This document shows, in pieces, positions 1 through 7,996 of a stretch of DNA of 47,083 bases (the first letter of the stretch is position 1; every line of letters starts with the position of its first letter). Origin of the DNA: Planctomycetaceae bacterium (GTDB lineage Bacteria; Planctomycetota; Planctomycetia; Planctomycetales; Planctomycetaceae); NCBI GenBank assembly GCA_029259845.1, contig JAJDEI010000133.1:1-47083 (forward strand), in the 5' to 3' direction. A model generated the notes under the pieces. That model was not told the DNA's origin. It saw only the letters and a list, made by a program, of their open reading frames with translations, and did not search any database. Position numbers and translations under genes: made by a program.

Positions 1-1
1 C

Positions 2-73
2 GATCATCAAGCGATCCTGCTCGGACACCTCCGCATGACCCTGCCCAGCCAACTCAAGCCAACCGAAATGTAG
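2..73 (+). CDS. C-terminal end of a gene cut by the window edge
   Basis: An open frame enters from the left edge and ends at TAG 71-73, giving 23 residues that end in QLKPTEM. The fragment is too short to assign to a family. It is proposed only because this frame is open from the first base and the residues look protein-like. A second frame stays open to about position 140 and cannot be excluded. Confidence 0.3.
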   Translation, partial: DHQAILLGHLRMTLPSQLKPTEM

Positions 74-209
74 TGACGACTTTCACAGCCCGACCGTTAC
101 ACGGCAAGCACTTACGTCAATCACTGGGGAACTTGGGCTAGCGCCGGAGATCGTCATGTCATTTGCGAAGGTGCTGGGTTGTCGCGCGGCCGCCAAGATG
201 CGCTCGCCG

Positions 210-227
210 CGCGGAGCAAGCTCCGCG
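210..227. repeat. Perfect hairpin downstream of mrdA
   Basis: CGCGGAGC-AA-GCTCCGCG is a perfect 8-bp stem with a 2-base loop, about 80 bp past the stop of the PBP2 gene. No U-tract follows on the minus strand, so it resembles the REP-like hairpins elsewhere in this window more than an intrinsic terminator. Confidence 0.45.
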
Positions 228-308
228 GCTAAGTGGACGGCCTCACTTCGGTGCGTTCCGCTCGCGACGGAACGGGCGATGATAGGGGAGAGCCGTGCGG
301 GGGGCGAG

Positions 309-2699
309 TCACTCGGAAGCGGGCTCGGGGGGCATGCTGCGTCGCAGTAGGCCGGCATCAGCCATCGATTCGATGAACTGTTTGGCGAGCGGTGCAGCGG
401 CGCGGCCTCCGGACCCGCCGTGCTCCAGGACGACGGCGAAGGCGTAGCGCGGAGCCTCTGCTGGGACGAACCCGACGAACCAGGCATGGTCCTTCTTTCC
501 CCCGCCGACCTCTGCCGTGCCGGTCTTGCCGGCCATCGTGATGCCCGTGACCGCCGCCCGGCGCCCGGTCCCCTTCCGCGTCTGCACCACACGTTGCATC
601 CCTTCACGGATACGCTCCAGCGTTTGCGGCGAAAGACCGGGAATCCGCTCAGCGGGCGGCGGTGACATTTCGTTTTCGTAACCGACCAGTCGAATTCCAG
701 TTTCCGAGGCGCGGTCCGGCGGGGAGTTTGGGGCAGCGTTCGGGGCGGACCGGCGGCGGTCCACAAACTGAGGCGTCACCAGATAGCCGCCGTTGGCGAC
801 CGCTGCGATCATCCGCGCCACCTGCAGGGGCGTCACGGTGAGCGATGCCTGGCCGATCGCGAGTTGCAATGTCGAACCGCCGTACCACTGCTCGCCGCTG
901 ATTTTTCCGGAACGGTCTGCGTGAGGAAGATGCCCCGCCTTCTCGCCAGGCACTTCGGACCCCGTGGGAACGCCCAATCCGAAGCGTGATGCCCAGTCTG
1001 CGATCACCGCCGGTCCCAAGGTTCGGGCCGCGTTGAAGAAATAGACGTTGCACGACTGGCAGATCGCATCGGAGAGCGTCATGTCCCCATGTCCGACGCC
1101 ATAGTGCCGGTAGATGTAGCAGCGATTTCGGTGCGGATGATCGAGGTATCCCTGGCAGAAGAACGGTTCATCCGGGTCGATCTTGCGGGACTCCAGCAGG
1201 GCGACAGCAGTCAGGATTTTGAAGACCGAACCGGGAGGGACCGTCATCTGCGTGACACGGGGGAAGAAGGGACGCCGGGGGTCGGAGAGAGCGGCTCGCC
1301 ATTCGTCGGGGTCGGGACGAGTCAACAGTTGCAGGTCGTACCTCGGGGCTGCCGCCGCCGCGACGACTTCGCCCGTGCGGACGTCAAGCACGACCAGACA
1401 TCCCCCCTGTGCTGTGGTGGCCCCTTGGGCAGTGGCGACCGATGCGACGGGCGAGGAGGCAGACGCCGCCACAGCCTCGGAACCGGTTCCCGAACCCGGT
1501 GGTGATGGCGGCGGCGCGATCGCCTCGTCGAGTAAGCGTTCGGCCTTTCGCTGTAGCGCCAGATCGATCGTGAGCACGACATCCCGACCGGGTCCCGGTT
1601 GCTGGATGACCTCTTGGGAGATGACTTCGCCGCCACGATTGCGCACGATCCGGCGCGTTCCGCGGCGTCCGCGGAGCGTTGCGTCAAACGATCGTTCGAT
1701 GCCATCCCGACCGATGCGATCGCCGGCAAGGAGAACGGGCGAGCGGTCGCTGTCCGCCGATTGGCCGGTTGATCGGCCTGAAGGAGTCACTTCGTCCGGT
1801 TGCAGTTCCGTCCGCACGCCGATGATGTGACTGGCGACGTCTGCTTGCGGATAGACCCGCTCGCTCTTCATTCGCACCAGGACACCCGGGAATCGAGACG
1901 ACGCCGTTTCAATCGCGGTGACCGCTTCGATGCCGACATCGATCGCCACGACATGATGGTCCAACTCTTCACGGACGATGACCGGATCAAGCCGGGCGCG
2001 TCGGGGCGACGTCGTGAGTTGTCCGACGACAGCCTGCTGTACCCGTTTCCACCATTGGGCTTTCAGTGGCGAGAAACCTTGGGAGATCAGCAAAGGCTCA
2101 TCGAGCCGCGTGTTCCTCGCTGATTCGGCGAGCCGCTCGTCCCGTCGGCGCGTCACACTCTCGACGATGTTTTCGACGCGCCGCTGAATCTGTTTTCGCG
2201 TTTGCGTCAGTTCGGACTGCGGACGATCGAGCGTCGCCGCCAACAACTCCCACAGGTGGCGGCGGTCTTCCAAAACACGTTGTTCGGCCTCGTCGACCCG
2301 CGCGGTCCGCCGGCGGTCGCGACGGCTCAATCGGGACAGAGCCTGTTGTGTGAGCCAGCGCTCATCCGCCGGTTCCTCCAGCCATCGGAAGTGCACCAGG
2401 ACGTCATAGCGCAGCCGGTCATGGGCCAGGATCTGTCCATCGGCCGAAAGGATGCGACCGTCGCGGCAGGGGATCGGTTCTTCGCTGACCGTCGTCGTTT
2501 CCCAGGCGGCTGCGTACGCTTCGGTCAGACGGCCCTGCAGCCACACGAGTCTCGCACCGACCGCAGCGACCGGAAGAGTCAGCAGCAGCATCAACACGGC
2601 GATCCGCATCACCGGAACGTCACCAATCGCAACGCGCGATCCCTCCGCGCCATCGTCAGCCGCCGAATCGAGCTTGAGATAGGGAGCGTTTCGCATCAT
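309..2699 (-). CDS. mrdA: Penicillin-binding protein 2, peptidoglycan transpeptidase of the elongasome
   Basis: Class B penicillin-binding protein that cross-links peptidoglycan during cell elongation, anchored in the inner membrane with its catalytic domain outside. One membrane helix lies near residues 30-50, then a dimerisation region, then the transpeptidase. The three active-site motifs are intact: S-V-F-K (catalytic Ser about 491), S-C-N (about 549) and K-T-G (about 725). At 796 residues it is longer than the roughly 630 of E. coli PBP2. The excess includes an Arg/Glu-rich stretch (about 125-200) and an Ala/Ser/Pro-rich insert (about 395-432) just before the transpeptidase. It is the last gene of the mreB-mreC-mreD-mrdA run. 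A TTG at 2720 is also possible, but it lies in a hairpin repeat, so the ATG at 2699 (or 2696) is preferred. The family is secure; the choice of PBP2 over PBP3 rests on the mre context. Confidence 0.92.
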   Translation of the reverse strand: MMRNAPYLKLDSAADDGAEGSRVAIGDVPVMRIAVLMLLLTLPVAAVGARLVWLQGRLTEAYAAAWETTTVSEEPIPCRDGRILSADGQILAHDRLRYDVLVHFRWLEEPADERWLTQQALSRLSRRDRRRTARVDEAEQRVLEDRRHLWELLAATLDRPQSELTQTRKQIQRRVENIVESVTRRRDERLAESARNTRLDEPLLISQGFSPLKAQWWKRVQQAVVGQLTTSPRRARLDPVIVREELDHHVVAIDVGIEAVTAIETASSRFPGVLVRMKSERVYPQADVASHIIGVRTELQPDEVTPSGRSTGQSADSDRSPVLLAGDRIGRDGIERSFDATLRGRRGTRRIVRNRGGEVISQEVIQQPGPGRDVVLTIDLALQRKAERLLDEAIAPPPSPPGSGTGSEAVAASASSPVASVATAQGATTAQGGCLVVLDVRTGEVVAAAAAPRYDLQLLTRPDPDEWRAALSDPRRPFFPRVTQMTVPPGSVFKILTAVALLESRKIDPDEPFFCQGYLDHPHRNRCYIYRHYGVGHGDMTLSDAICQSCNVYFFNAARTLGPAVIADWASRFGLGVPTGSEVPGEKAGHLPHADRSGKISGEQWYGGSTLQLAIGQASLTVTPLQVARMIAAVANGGYLVTPQFVDRRRSAPNAAPNSPPDRASETGIRLVGYENEMSPPPAERIPGLSPQTLERIREGMQRVVQTRKGTGRRAAVTGITMAGKTGTAEVGGGKKDHAWFVGFVPAEAPRYAFAVVLEHGGSGGRAAAPLAKQFIESMADAGLLRRSMPPEPASE

Positions 2700-2711
2700 G
2701 CCTGCTGAAGC

Positions 2712-2735
2712 GTTCCCCAACAGAAGTTTGGGAAC
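2712..2735. repeat. REP-like hairpin between mreD and mrdA
   Basis: GTTCCCCAAC-AGAA-GTTTGGGAAC forms a 10-bp stem with one mismatch. The same GTTTGGGAAC motif recurs at 29104-29126, so it belongs to a dispersed hairpin family. Lying between two operon genes, it could modulate the transcript or stabilise its 3' part. Confidence 0.6.
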
Positions 2736-2747
2736 AAGGGACGTCGC

Positions 2748-3293
2748 TCATTGGGCCCAACGGGGGCGATCCGTGGCGAGGGTCCGTTGGGGAATCATCA
2801 GCCGCAGCGAGCGGGCCAGCAACGCCCACGTCCCGGCAACCAGAACATAAATCGCCACCGTGCCGCCAGCGCGACTGACCGCGGAACGGCCCAACGGCAA
2901 GAGCTTCGGGACTTGCGCCATCAGGACATCGCGCAAGGCGATGCCGCCGAAGCCGGCAATCGCCACGTAAATCAGGACAAAGGCGGCTGAGGTGAAAACA
3001 GCAGCGACGGCGGAATCTGTCGGCTGCCTCGTTCCGAACAACTGGGCGAGGAAGGTGAGGTTTGCCAGCAAGACGATGTTCAGTCCCAGCGGACCGCCGT
3101 GGACAACGTCGGCGAGCAGCCCGGCGATCACAGCCCAGAAAATGGCCCCGCCGCCGCGGCATCTCAGCGCGGCGACCGCGGCGACGAGAAACAGAAACTG
3201 CGGCATCGTCGCGGCCGGCAGCGGCCAGGAACCGGCGCTTGTCTCTAGCACGAAGGCGGCGAAGCTCAACAGCAATAGGCCCAGCACGATCAT
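2748..3293 (-). CDS. mreD: Rod shape-determining membrane protein MreD
   Basis: Integral membrane component of the MreBCD elongation complex. The 181 residues are almost entirely hydrophobic, with about five membrane helices and a basic tail, which fits the usual 160-190 residue MreD. Sequence conservation in this family is low, so the call leans on size, hydrophobicity and position. The start ATG overlaps the mreC stop by four bases (ATGA, 3290-3293), indicating translational coupling. It is followed by a hairpin repeat and mrdA. Confidence 0.82.
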   Translation of the reverse strand: MIVLGLLLLSFAAFVLETSAGSWPLPAATMPQFLFLVAAVAALRCRGGGAIFWAVIAGLLADVVHGGPLGLNIVLLANLTFLAQLFGTRQPTDSAVAAVFTSAAFVLIYVAIAGFGGIALRDVLMAQVPKLLPLGRSAVSRAGGTVAIYVLVAGTWALLARSLRLMIPQRTLATDRPRWAQ

Positions 3294-4327
3294 GGGATCT
3301 CCGCTGCGCTGCCGCGAACTGTGCCACGATCCGGATCGGGGCCGGTTCTTGCCGCATTGAGGACGGAGCGCAGCACATGCACGACACGGGTTGCCTCGAT
3401 CGTCTCCGCCGGCTCGACGACGATCTCCCAGTGAGGGGCCCCTTCCGGCAACGTCGCCTTGACGACTTTTCCGTAGTACATCGGGACGGGAAGTCCGGTG
3501 AGGCGGAGGCTCGTGTAGACTTCATCGCCGACGGCGACCGGCTCGGTCGACGGGATATGCTTCAACAAACAGCCCCTCTCCCCGTTGCCGGAAATTACAC
3601 CCTCCGGACCGAGGACGAGACCCTGGGGCGCGGAGCGGACCAGTTGCCCCCGTCCGCGAAATGCGACGTCGGTGACCGGAATGACCGTGCTGGTCCAGCG
3701 ACCGACCTGTCCCACTTTTCCGACGACGCATCGCCCCGCGAACACCGCTTCGTCCGCATGCAAGCCGCTGTCGTCGCCCTGATCGATCAGTGCCATCAAC
3801 GGGGGAGCGTCGCCGGCGGTTGCCGGGACCTGACTGACCACGAAATCACTGGGGATGACATCTCTGCCGGTGCCCATGTCGACGAGGCGGCGATACGAGA
3901 CTCGTCGCGTCGCGTGGTCCAGCTCTTCCGCGCCAATGACCCGTGCTGCGACCAACTCCGGGACGAACAACGGCGTGCCGGGTTCCGCAAGGAATGGCGA
4001 GCCGTGTCCGCTGCGTGCGAGTTCGAGCTGTCGCGCAAGTTGGGCATTGACGGCTTGAACTTGACGGAACCGGTGTTCCCACACATCCCGTTCGGCGAGG
4101 ACCGTTTCGTTCGGATCATCGTCCTGCTGCGACCGCTGAAACCGCTCGGGAATCGTCAATGTGCGCTGATAGGCGACATCAACGACGCGCAGCCCCGGAA
4201 AGGCGGCGTCACGAACGACCGCACGAATGCGATCCGTCAGTGCAGCCGGTGCGAGTAACAGCCCGAATCCGATCACGGACGCGACCATCACCGCCGGCCA
4301 ACTTGTACGCGTGATCTGTCGGGACAT
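3290..4327 (-). CDS. mreC: Rod shape-determining protein MreC
   Basis: Bitopic membrane protein that links cytoplasmic MreB to the periplasmic wall enzymes. It has a single N-terminal helix (about residues 12-34), then a charged, Gln-rich coiled-coil segment (about 60-105), then the beta-barrel domains typical of MreC (about 120-325). Its 345 residues are slightly longer than the usual 270-330, with an Arg/Pro/Asp-rich tail. It overlaps mreD by four bases. The 218-bp gap from mreB is long for an operon and is filled with repeat sequence, so an internal promoter there is possible. Confidence 0.88.
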   Translation of the reverse strand: MSRQITRTSWPAVMVASVIGFGLLLAPAALTDRIRAVVRDAAFPGLRVVDVAYQRTLTIPERFQRSQQDDDPNETVLAERDVWEHRFRQVQAVNAQLARQLELARSGHGSPFLAEPGTPLFVPELVAARVIGAEELDHATRRVSYRRLVDMGTGRDVIPSDFVVSQVPATAGDAPPLMALIDQGDDSGLHADEAVFAGRCVVGKVGQVGRWTSTVIPVTDVAFRGRGQLVRSAPQGLVLGPEGVISGNGERGCLLKHIPSTEPVAVGDEVYTSLRLTGLPVPMYYGKVVKATLPEGAPHWEIVVEPAETIEATRVVHVLRSVLNAARTGPDPDRGTVRGSAAEIP

Positions 4328-4375
4328 TCGTTTGATGGGGAGTTAATCGTGTTAAACCGCAACCGTTCCGGTGAA

Positions 4376-4490
4376 CCCCGACCGTTAACTTTTAGCCGCG
4401 ATCCTCCCTGTTTAGCCGCGACCGCTAGGGAGCGCGGATAAGAACGCTCGCTAGCGCTCGTGGCTAAACGGCTAAACGGCAAAAACGACG
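4376..4490. repeat. Inverted-repeat spacer between mreB and mreC
   Basis: The motif TTTAGCCGCGA occurs twice on this strand, and its complement-like counterpart TGGCTAAACGGCTAAAC closes the segment. In between are imperfect palindromes centred on CGCTAGGGAGCG and GCTCGCTAGCGCTCG. This compound repeat fills most of the mreB-mreC gap. No open frame is visible in it. Confidence 0.45.
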
Positions 4491-4545
4491 ACATTTGGGA
4501 ATGTTGAATCGGCAGACGTTTCGCGAACCGGGGAACCGGCGATGG

Positions 4546-5592
4546 TTACAATTCGACGTCGCTGTGGAGACTGCTCCGCCAGTGGTCGAGGTGTTCGAGA
4601 CAGATCGCCGTCCCGCGGGCGACGGTGGTGAGGGGGTCGTCGGCGACGCGGACCGGAACGCCGAGTTGTTCATTCATGAGCTTGTCGAGGCCGTTCAGCA
4701 ACGCTCCGCCGCCGGTCAGGACGAGACCGTTGTCGGCCAAATCGGCGACGAGTTCGGGGTCGCACCGCTCGATGACGCTTTTCACACAAGCGAGGATCGC
4801 TTCGACCGGCTCTTGCAGGGCATCGCGAATCTCTTCGCTGGTGACGATCGCCTTTCGGGGGACGCCGCTGATCGTGTCCAGTCCGCGAACTTCGCAGGTC
4901 AGTTCCCGTTCCAGCGGGTACGCACTGCCGATTTCCATCTTCACCTGCTCGGCGGACTGGTCGCCGATCCGCAGGGAGAACTGCTGTTTCATGTACTCCA
5001 TAATCGCTTCGTCCATCTCGTCTCCGGCGACGCGACAGGACTGGCTGGCGACGATCTGCCCGAGGCTCAGCACGGCGACTTCGGACGTCCCGCCGCCGAT
5101 GTCGCAGACCATGCTGGCCAGTGGCTCGGAGATCGGCAGCCCGGCCCCAATGCTGGCCGCCTTGGACTCTTCGATGAGGTAAACCCGCCCGGCTCCGGCC
5201 CGCTCGGCACTGTTGAAGACGGCCCGTTTCTCGACCGGCGTAATCCCCCCCGGCACGGCGATCACGACCCGCGGCCGCAATCCACGACTCTGTCGCGACG
5301 CCTTGCGAATGAAATACTGGAGCATGGCCTCGCACAGCTCGAAGTCGGTGATGACGCCGTCCTTGAGCGGTCGGACGGCTGTGATCGAGTCGGGCGTGCG
5401 GCCCAGCATCTGCTTGGCCAGTTTGCCGACCGCCGAACCCCGCCCGAGGACCTGCCGCGTCCCCTTCTGCAGGGCAACCACCGACGGCTCATCGATCACA
5501 ATCCCCTCGCCCTGAATGGCAACAAGCGTGTTGGCCGTCCCCAGGTCGATCCCGAGGTCGGGGCACAGCCACTGACGCAGTTTCTGCAACAT
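4546..5592 (-). CDS. mreB: Rod shape-determining actin homologue MreB
   Basis: Actin-like ATPase that polymerises under the inner membrane and positions the elongation machinery. The protein begins MLQKLRQWLCPDLGIDLG, carrying an N-terminal amphipathic segment and the phosphate-1 loop IDLGTANTLV. Further actin-fold motifs follow: AVPGGITPVEKRAV, the phosphate-2 segment CDIGGGTSEVAVLS, and the adenosine motif LTGGGALLNGLD near the C-terminus. Its 347 residues match the family. The ORF stays open upstream to 5745, but that extension is not MreB-like and reaches into a PE1 copy, so the ATG at 5592 is chosen. It heads the mre cluster. Confidence 0.96.
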   Translation of the reverse strand: MLQKLRQWLCPDLGIDLGTANTLVAIQGEGIVIDEPSVVALQKGTRQVLGRGSAVGKLAKQMLGRTPDSITAVRPLKDGVITDFELCEAMLQYFIRKASRQSRGLRPRVVIAVPGGITPVEKRAVFNSAERAGAGRVYLIEESKAASIGAGLPISEPLASMVCDIGGGTSEVAVLSLGQIVASQSCRVAGDEMDEAIMEYMKQQFSLRIGDQSAEQVKMEIGSAYPLERELTCEVRGLDTISGVPRKAIVTSEEIRDALQEPVEAILACVKSVIERCDPELVADLADNGLVLTGGGALLNGLDKLMNEQLGVPVRVADDPLTTVARGTAICLEHLDHWRSSLHSDVEL

Positions 5593-6326
5593 GGGCGATC
5601 GTCGAGAAGGGGACGGAAGTGGAAAATCTCCCAAGGGTTGGGATTTCCCGATCAATCCAGGAAGGGCGGCGAGTTGTACCGCAGAAGACAGTTTTGCGGC
5701 AAGATGTGATCCGTTCCGGTCGGGGGACCATCTCGCCAGGGCCATTCAAAGATTGAAGCTGGGGAACCTCGTCACCCGAAGCGTCAGCGAGGGACGAATC
5801 GCTAACTCACGTTCGCTTCCTCGCTTACGCTTCGGGTTACCATTGAGCTTGTCCCGGTCGGTCTTCTCCAAAGTGAAACTTTGAATGGCCCTGACCATCT
5901 CGCGACGGATGGTTCTGCGAACAATCGCTGAGCGGCGATCGCTTCTGTGATTCGGCGTCGATCGCAATTCGACGCCGACGCCCCGCCTCTGGTTCACGTG
6001 CCATCAACACGCCTCGTGGTTTGTCGAAGCGACAAACGAGGGTGTGAGAAGTCGTAAGTCGTTTTCACTGGAGGACAAGCCGACCAGTGGCACCGTAAGA
6101 TTTGGCGTTGGCGATGCACTAGCAATGCGCCGCTCGGAAAACCACAACATAGGTTGACGAGGCCGTTTGGCGGGGACACTGGGGGCGGGATTTAAGGTAC
6201 CGAGAGACTTTTTCGGACCGCAAAACAGTTCGACGGCCAGCCAGCCGCAAGGCGGATCGACGTTGCCGTCGATGAAAGAGACGGCTAGGCTTCCGCCCGT
6301 TTGACGATCTTCTTGGGGCAGAATTC
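5593..6326. other. Divergent spacer between mreB and the secreted-protein gene
   Basis: This 734-bp divergent spacer must hold promoters for both flanking transcripts. It contains PE1 copy 1 (5737-5893). No convincing gene or clear sigma-70 promoter was recognised outside the element. Confidence 0.5.
5727..5903. mobile_element. PE1 palindromic element, copy 1 (element 5737-5893), with 10-bp target duplication
   Basis: The 157-bp element begins CAGGGCCATTCAAAG and ends with the exact inverse. The flanking direct repeat ACCATCTCGC (5727-5736 and 5894-5903) is perfect. The inner arms match the family, with one base different in the right arm. It lies 144 bp upstream of mreB in the divergent spacer. 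It encodes no protein, so it must be moved by a transposase supplied elsewhere. Confidence 0.88.
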
Positions 6327-7202
6327 ATGCGCAGAACACAGATCATCCTGGCGGTCTTCAGCATCGCCGCGGCTTGGCAGACGTCGCTCCTCGTCGCTAT
6401 TGAACCGTCCGGGGCATCCTCGCAGCCGGCAGAGCCGGCGGACCGAAGCGTGCTGCCGTTTCGCGTTCCGCAGGACCCGTCGACGCCGGTGATCACGATG
6501 GCGTTCGCCGATCCTCGTTTCGAGTCTCCACCGGCGGTCGCCGAATTGTCGATCTTTGCGGACGGACGGGTGACGGCAACAGCCGTGCCCTCGTCACGTC
6601 GGCTGGTCACCGCACGATTTCCTGAACAGGAATGGCTGAAGGTCCAGAAGCGGCTGTTTGCCGAGAACGAGCTGCTCGATTTTCAGACCGACCGGTTGCA
6701 GGAATCGATCGATATTCTGCGCCGGCAGCGACGGCGTCCTCAGCCGGGACCGGACGCTGCGGTTACCATCCTGACGGTCCGCGGCGAGAACTTCTCCCAC
6801 GAAATCCGCTGCCATGCCGTCGGGCTGACGGCGACCCAGTTTCCCGATCTGCCGGATATCCAGAGGCTCTACGCCTGTCAACAGTCCCTGCAGAATGTCG
6901 TCCAAGTGGTCCGGGCGGGAGGCTATGACCAAGTGAACCGCACGCTGCGGGCGGTCAACACGCAGCTAGGACGGCAGATTCCCGGCAGCGGGCCGCTGTC
7001 GCCGGACGACTTGCGCCTCGTGGACGCGATGCCGGACGGGACGCGGTATCTGCAGTTCTCACGGTTGCCCTGTGCGGACCGCCATCAACCGGGCCTTTCC
7101 AGGGGCTTGCAGTCGGATGGCCGATTCCTCATGGTCTCGGTGTACGAGCGGCCCGGCAGGCCTCTTGAGATTTCGATCATCGGCGACGCAGCGCTTCCAT
7201 GA
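6327..7202 (+). CDS. Secreted protein of unknown function
   Basis: Not recognised. The 291-residue product starts with a basic N-terminus and a hydrophobic stretch (about 5-25) that looks like a signal peptide, so it is probably exported. The mature part has a segment resembling surface-protein repeats (MAFADPRFESPPAVAELSI), a region rich in Arg and Gln (about 105-135) and two cysteines. No catalytic motif was seen. Its stop overlaps the start of the acyltransferase gene (ATGA, 7199-7202), so the two are translationally coupled and may act in the same envelope process. Confidence 0.75.
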   Translation: MRRTQIILAVFSIAAAWQTSLLVAIEPSGASSQPAEPADRSVLPFRVPQDPSTPVITMAFADPRFESPPAVAELSIFADGRVTATAVPSSRRLVTARFPEQEWLKVQKRLFAENELLDFQTDRLQESIDILRRQRRRPQPGPDAAVTILTVRGENFSHEIRCHAVGLTATQFPDLPDIQRLYACQQSLQNVVQVVRAGGYDQVNRTLRAVNTQLGRQIPGSGPLSPDDLRLVDAMPDGTRYLQFSRLPCADRHQPGLSRGLQSDGRFLMVSVYERPGRPLEISIIGDAALP

Positions 7203-7894
7203 CTACTCTCCCGCCGCCGGCAACACCGCCCCCGCTGCCTTCGCCCATGCGGAGGACTTGTCCGTGGTGGCCGTTGCAGATCATCGCCCAGAGTGCTGCT
7301 GCGTTCTGGTTCAATTATCGAGCGAGAGGATTGGAGCATCTGCCCGCTCAAAGCGGAGCCATGCTGCTGATTAACCATCGCAGCTTCGTGGACCCGATTC
7401 TGGCGGGGCTTCCGCTTGACCGGCCGGTGAGCTTCGTCGCTCGGCACAATCTGTTCAGCGTGCCCGTGCTTGGTGGGCTGTTGCGTCGGACGTTTGTAGT
7501 TCCGATCAATCGTGACGCCGCCGGCACGGCGAGCCTGCGGGAGATCATCCGCCGTCTGGAACACGGGTTTCTGGTGGGGATGTTTCCCGAAGGAACGCGG
7601 CACACGGGACCGGAAACTCTCGGTCCGTTGAAGCCGGGCTTCGTGTCGATCCTGCGGCGTGCAAAGGTCCCGGTGATCCCAGTCGGGATTGCCGGTGCGT
7701 CTAAGGTGATGCCGCGCGGCACCGTGTTGCTCCGCCCGCGGCCGGTCCGCGTTGTGATTGGGGAACCGATCTCCGCGTCACGTCTCTCCGAGTTGGCGAC
7801 ACGAGGCCGCGAGCGAGAGTTGCTCGACTTCGTCGCCGGACGTATGTCGGACACCGTCACCGCCGCCGAAGAGTGGTTGGCAGACGTAACGTGA
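7199..7894 (+). CDS. plsC: 1-acyl-sn-glycerol-3-phosphate acyltransferase (PlsC family)
   Basis: Membrane-associated acyltransferase that transfers an acyl chain to lysophosphatidic acid to make phosphatidic acid for phospholipid synthesis. The HX4D catalytic motif is present as NHRSFVD (His about 60, Asp about 65). Acceptor-binding block III follows as FPEGTR (about 129-134), and block IV as VPVIPVGIAG. The 231 residues fit the family. It overlaps the preceding secreted-protein gene by four bases. Members of this superfamily differ in acceptor, so acylation of another lysolipid cannot be excluded. Confidence 0.88.
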   Translation: MTTLPPPATPPPLPSPMRRTCPWWPLQIIAQSAAAFWFNYRARGLEHLPAQSGAMLLINHRSFVDPILAGLPLDRPVSFVARHNLFSVPVLGGLLRRTFVVPINRDAAGTASLREIIRRLEHGFLVGMFPEGTRHTGPETLGPLKPGFVSILRRAKVPVIPVGIAGASKVMPRGTVLLRPRPVRVVIGEPISASRLSELATRGRERELLDFVAGRMSDTVTAAEEWLADVT

Positions 7895-7996
7895 ACGTCC
7901 CTCCTCTTCGTACGGTGCGGCTGCACACACACGATTGCGTGCCCGACAGGCATGTCGCCGGCGGGAATCAGCTCGCTGCGGTGGTTAACCCGCAGA

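Noticed and set aside
4495..5709. A 404-residue open frame antisense to mreB
   Set aside because: It is a shadow of MreB on the opposite strand, with composition typical of antisense GC-rich frames.
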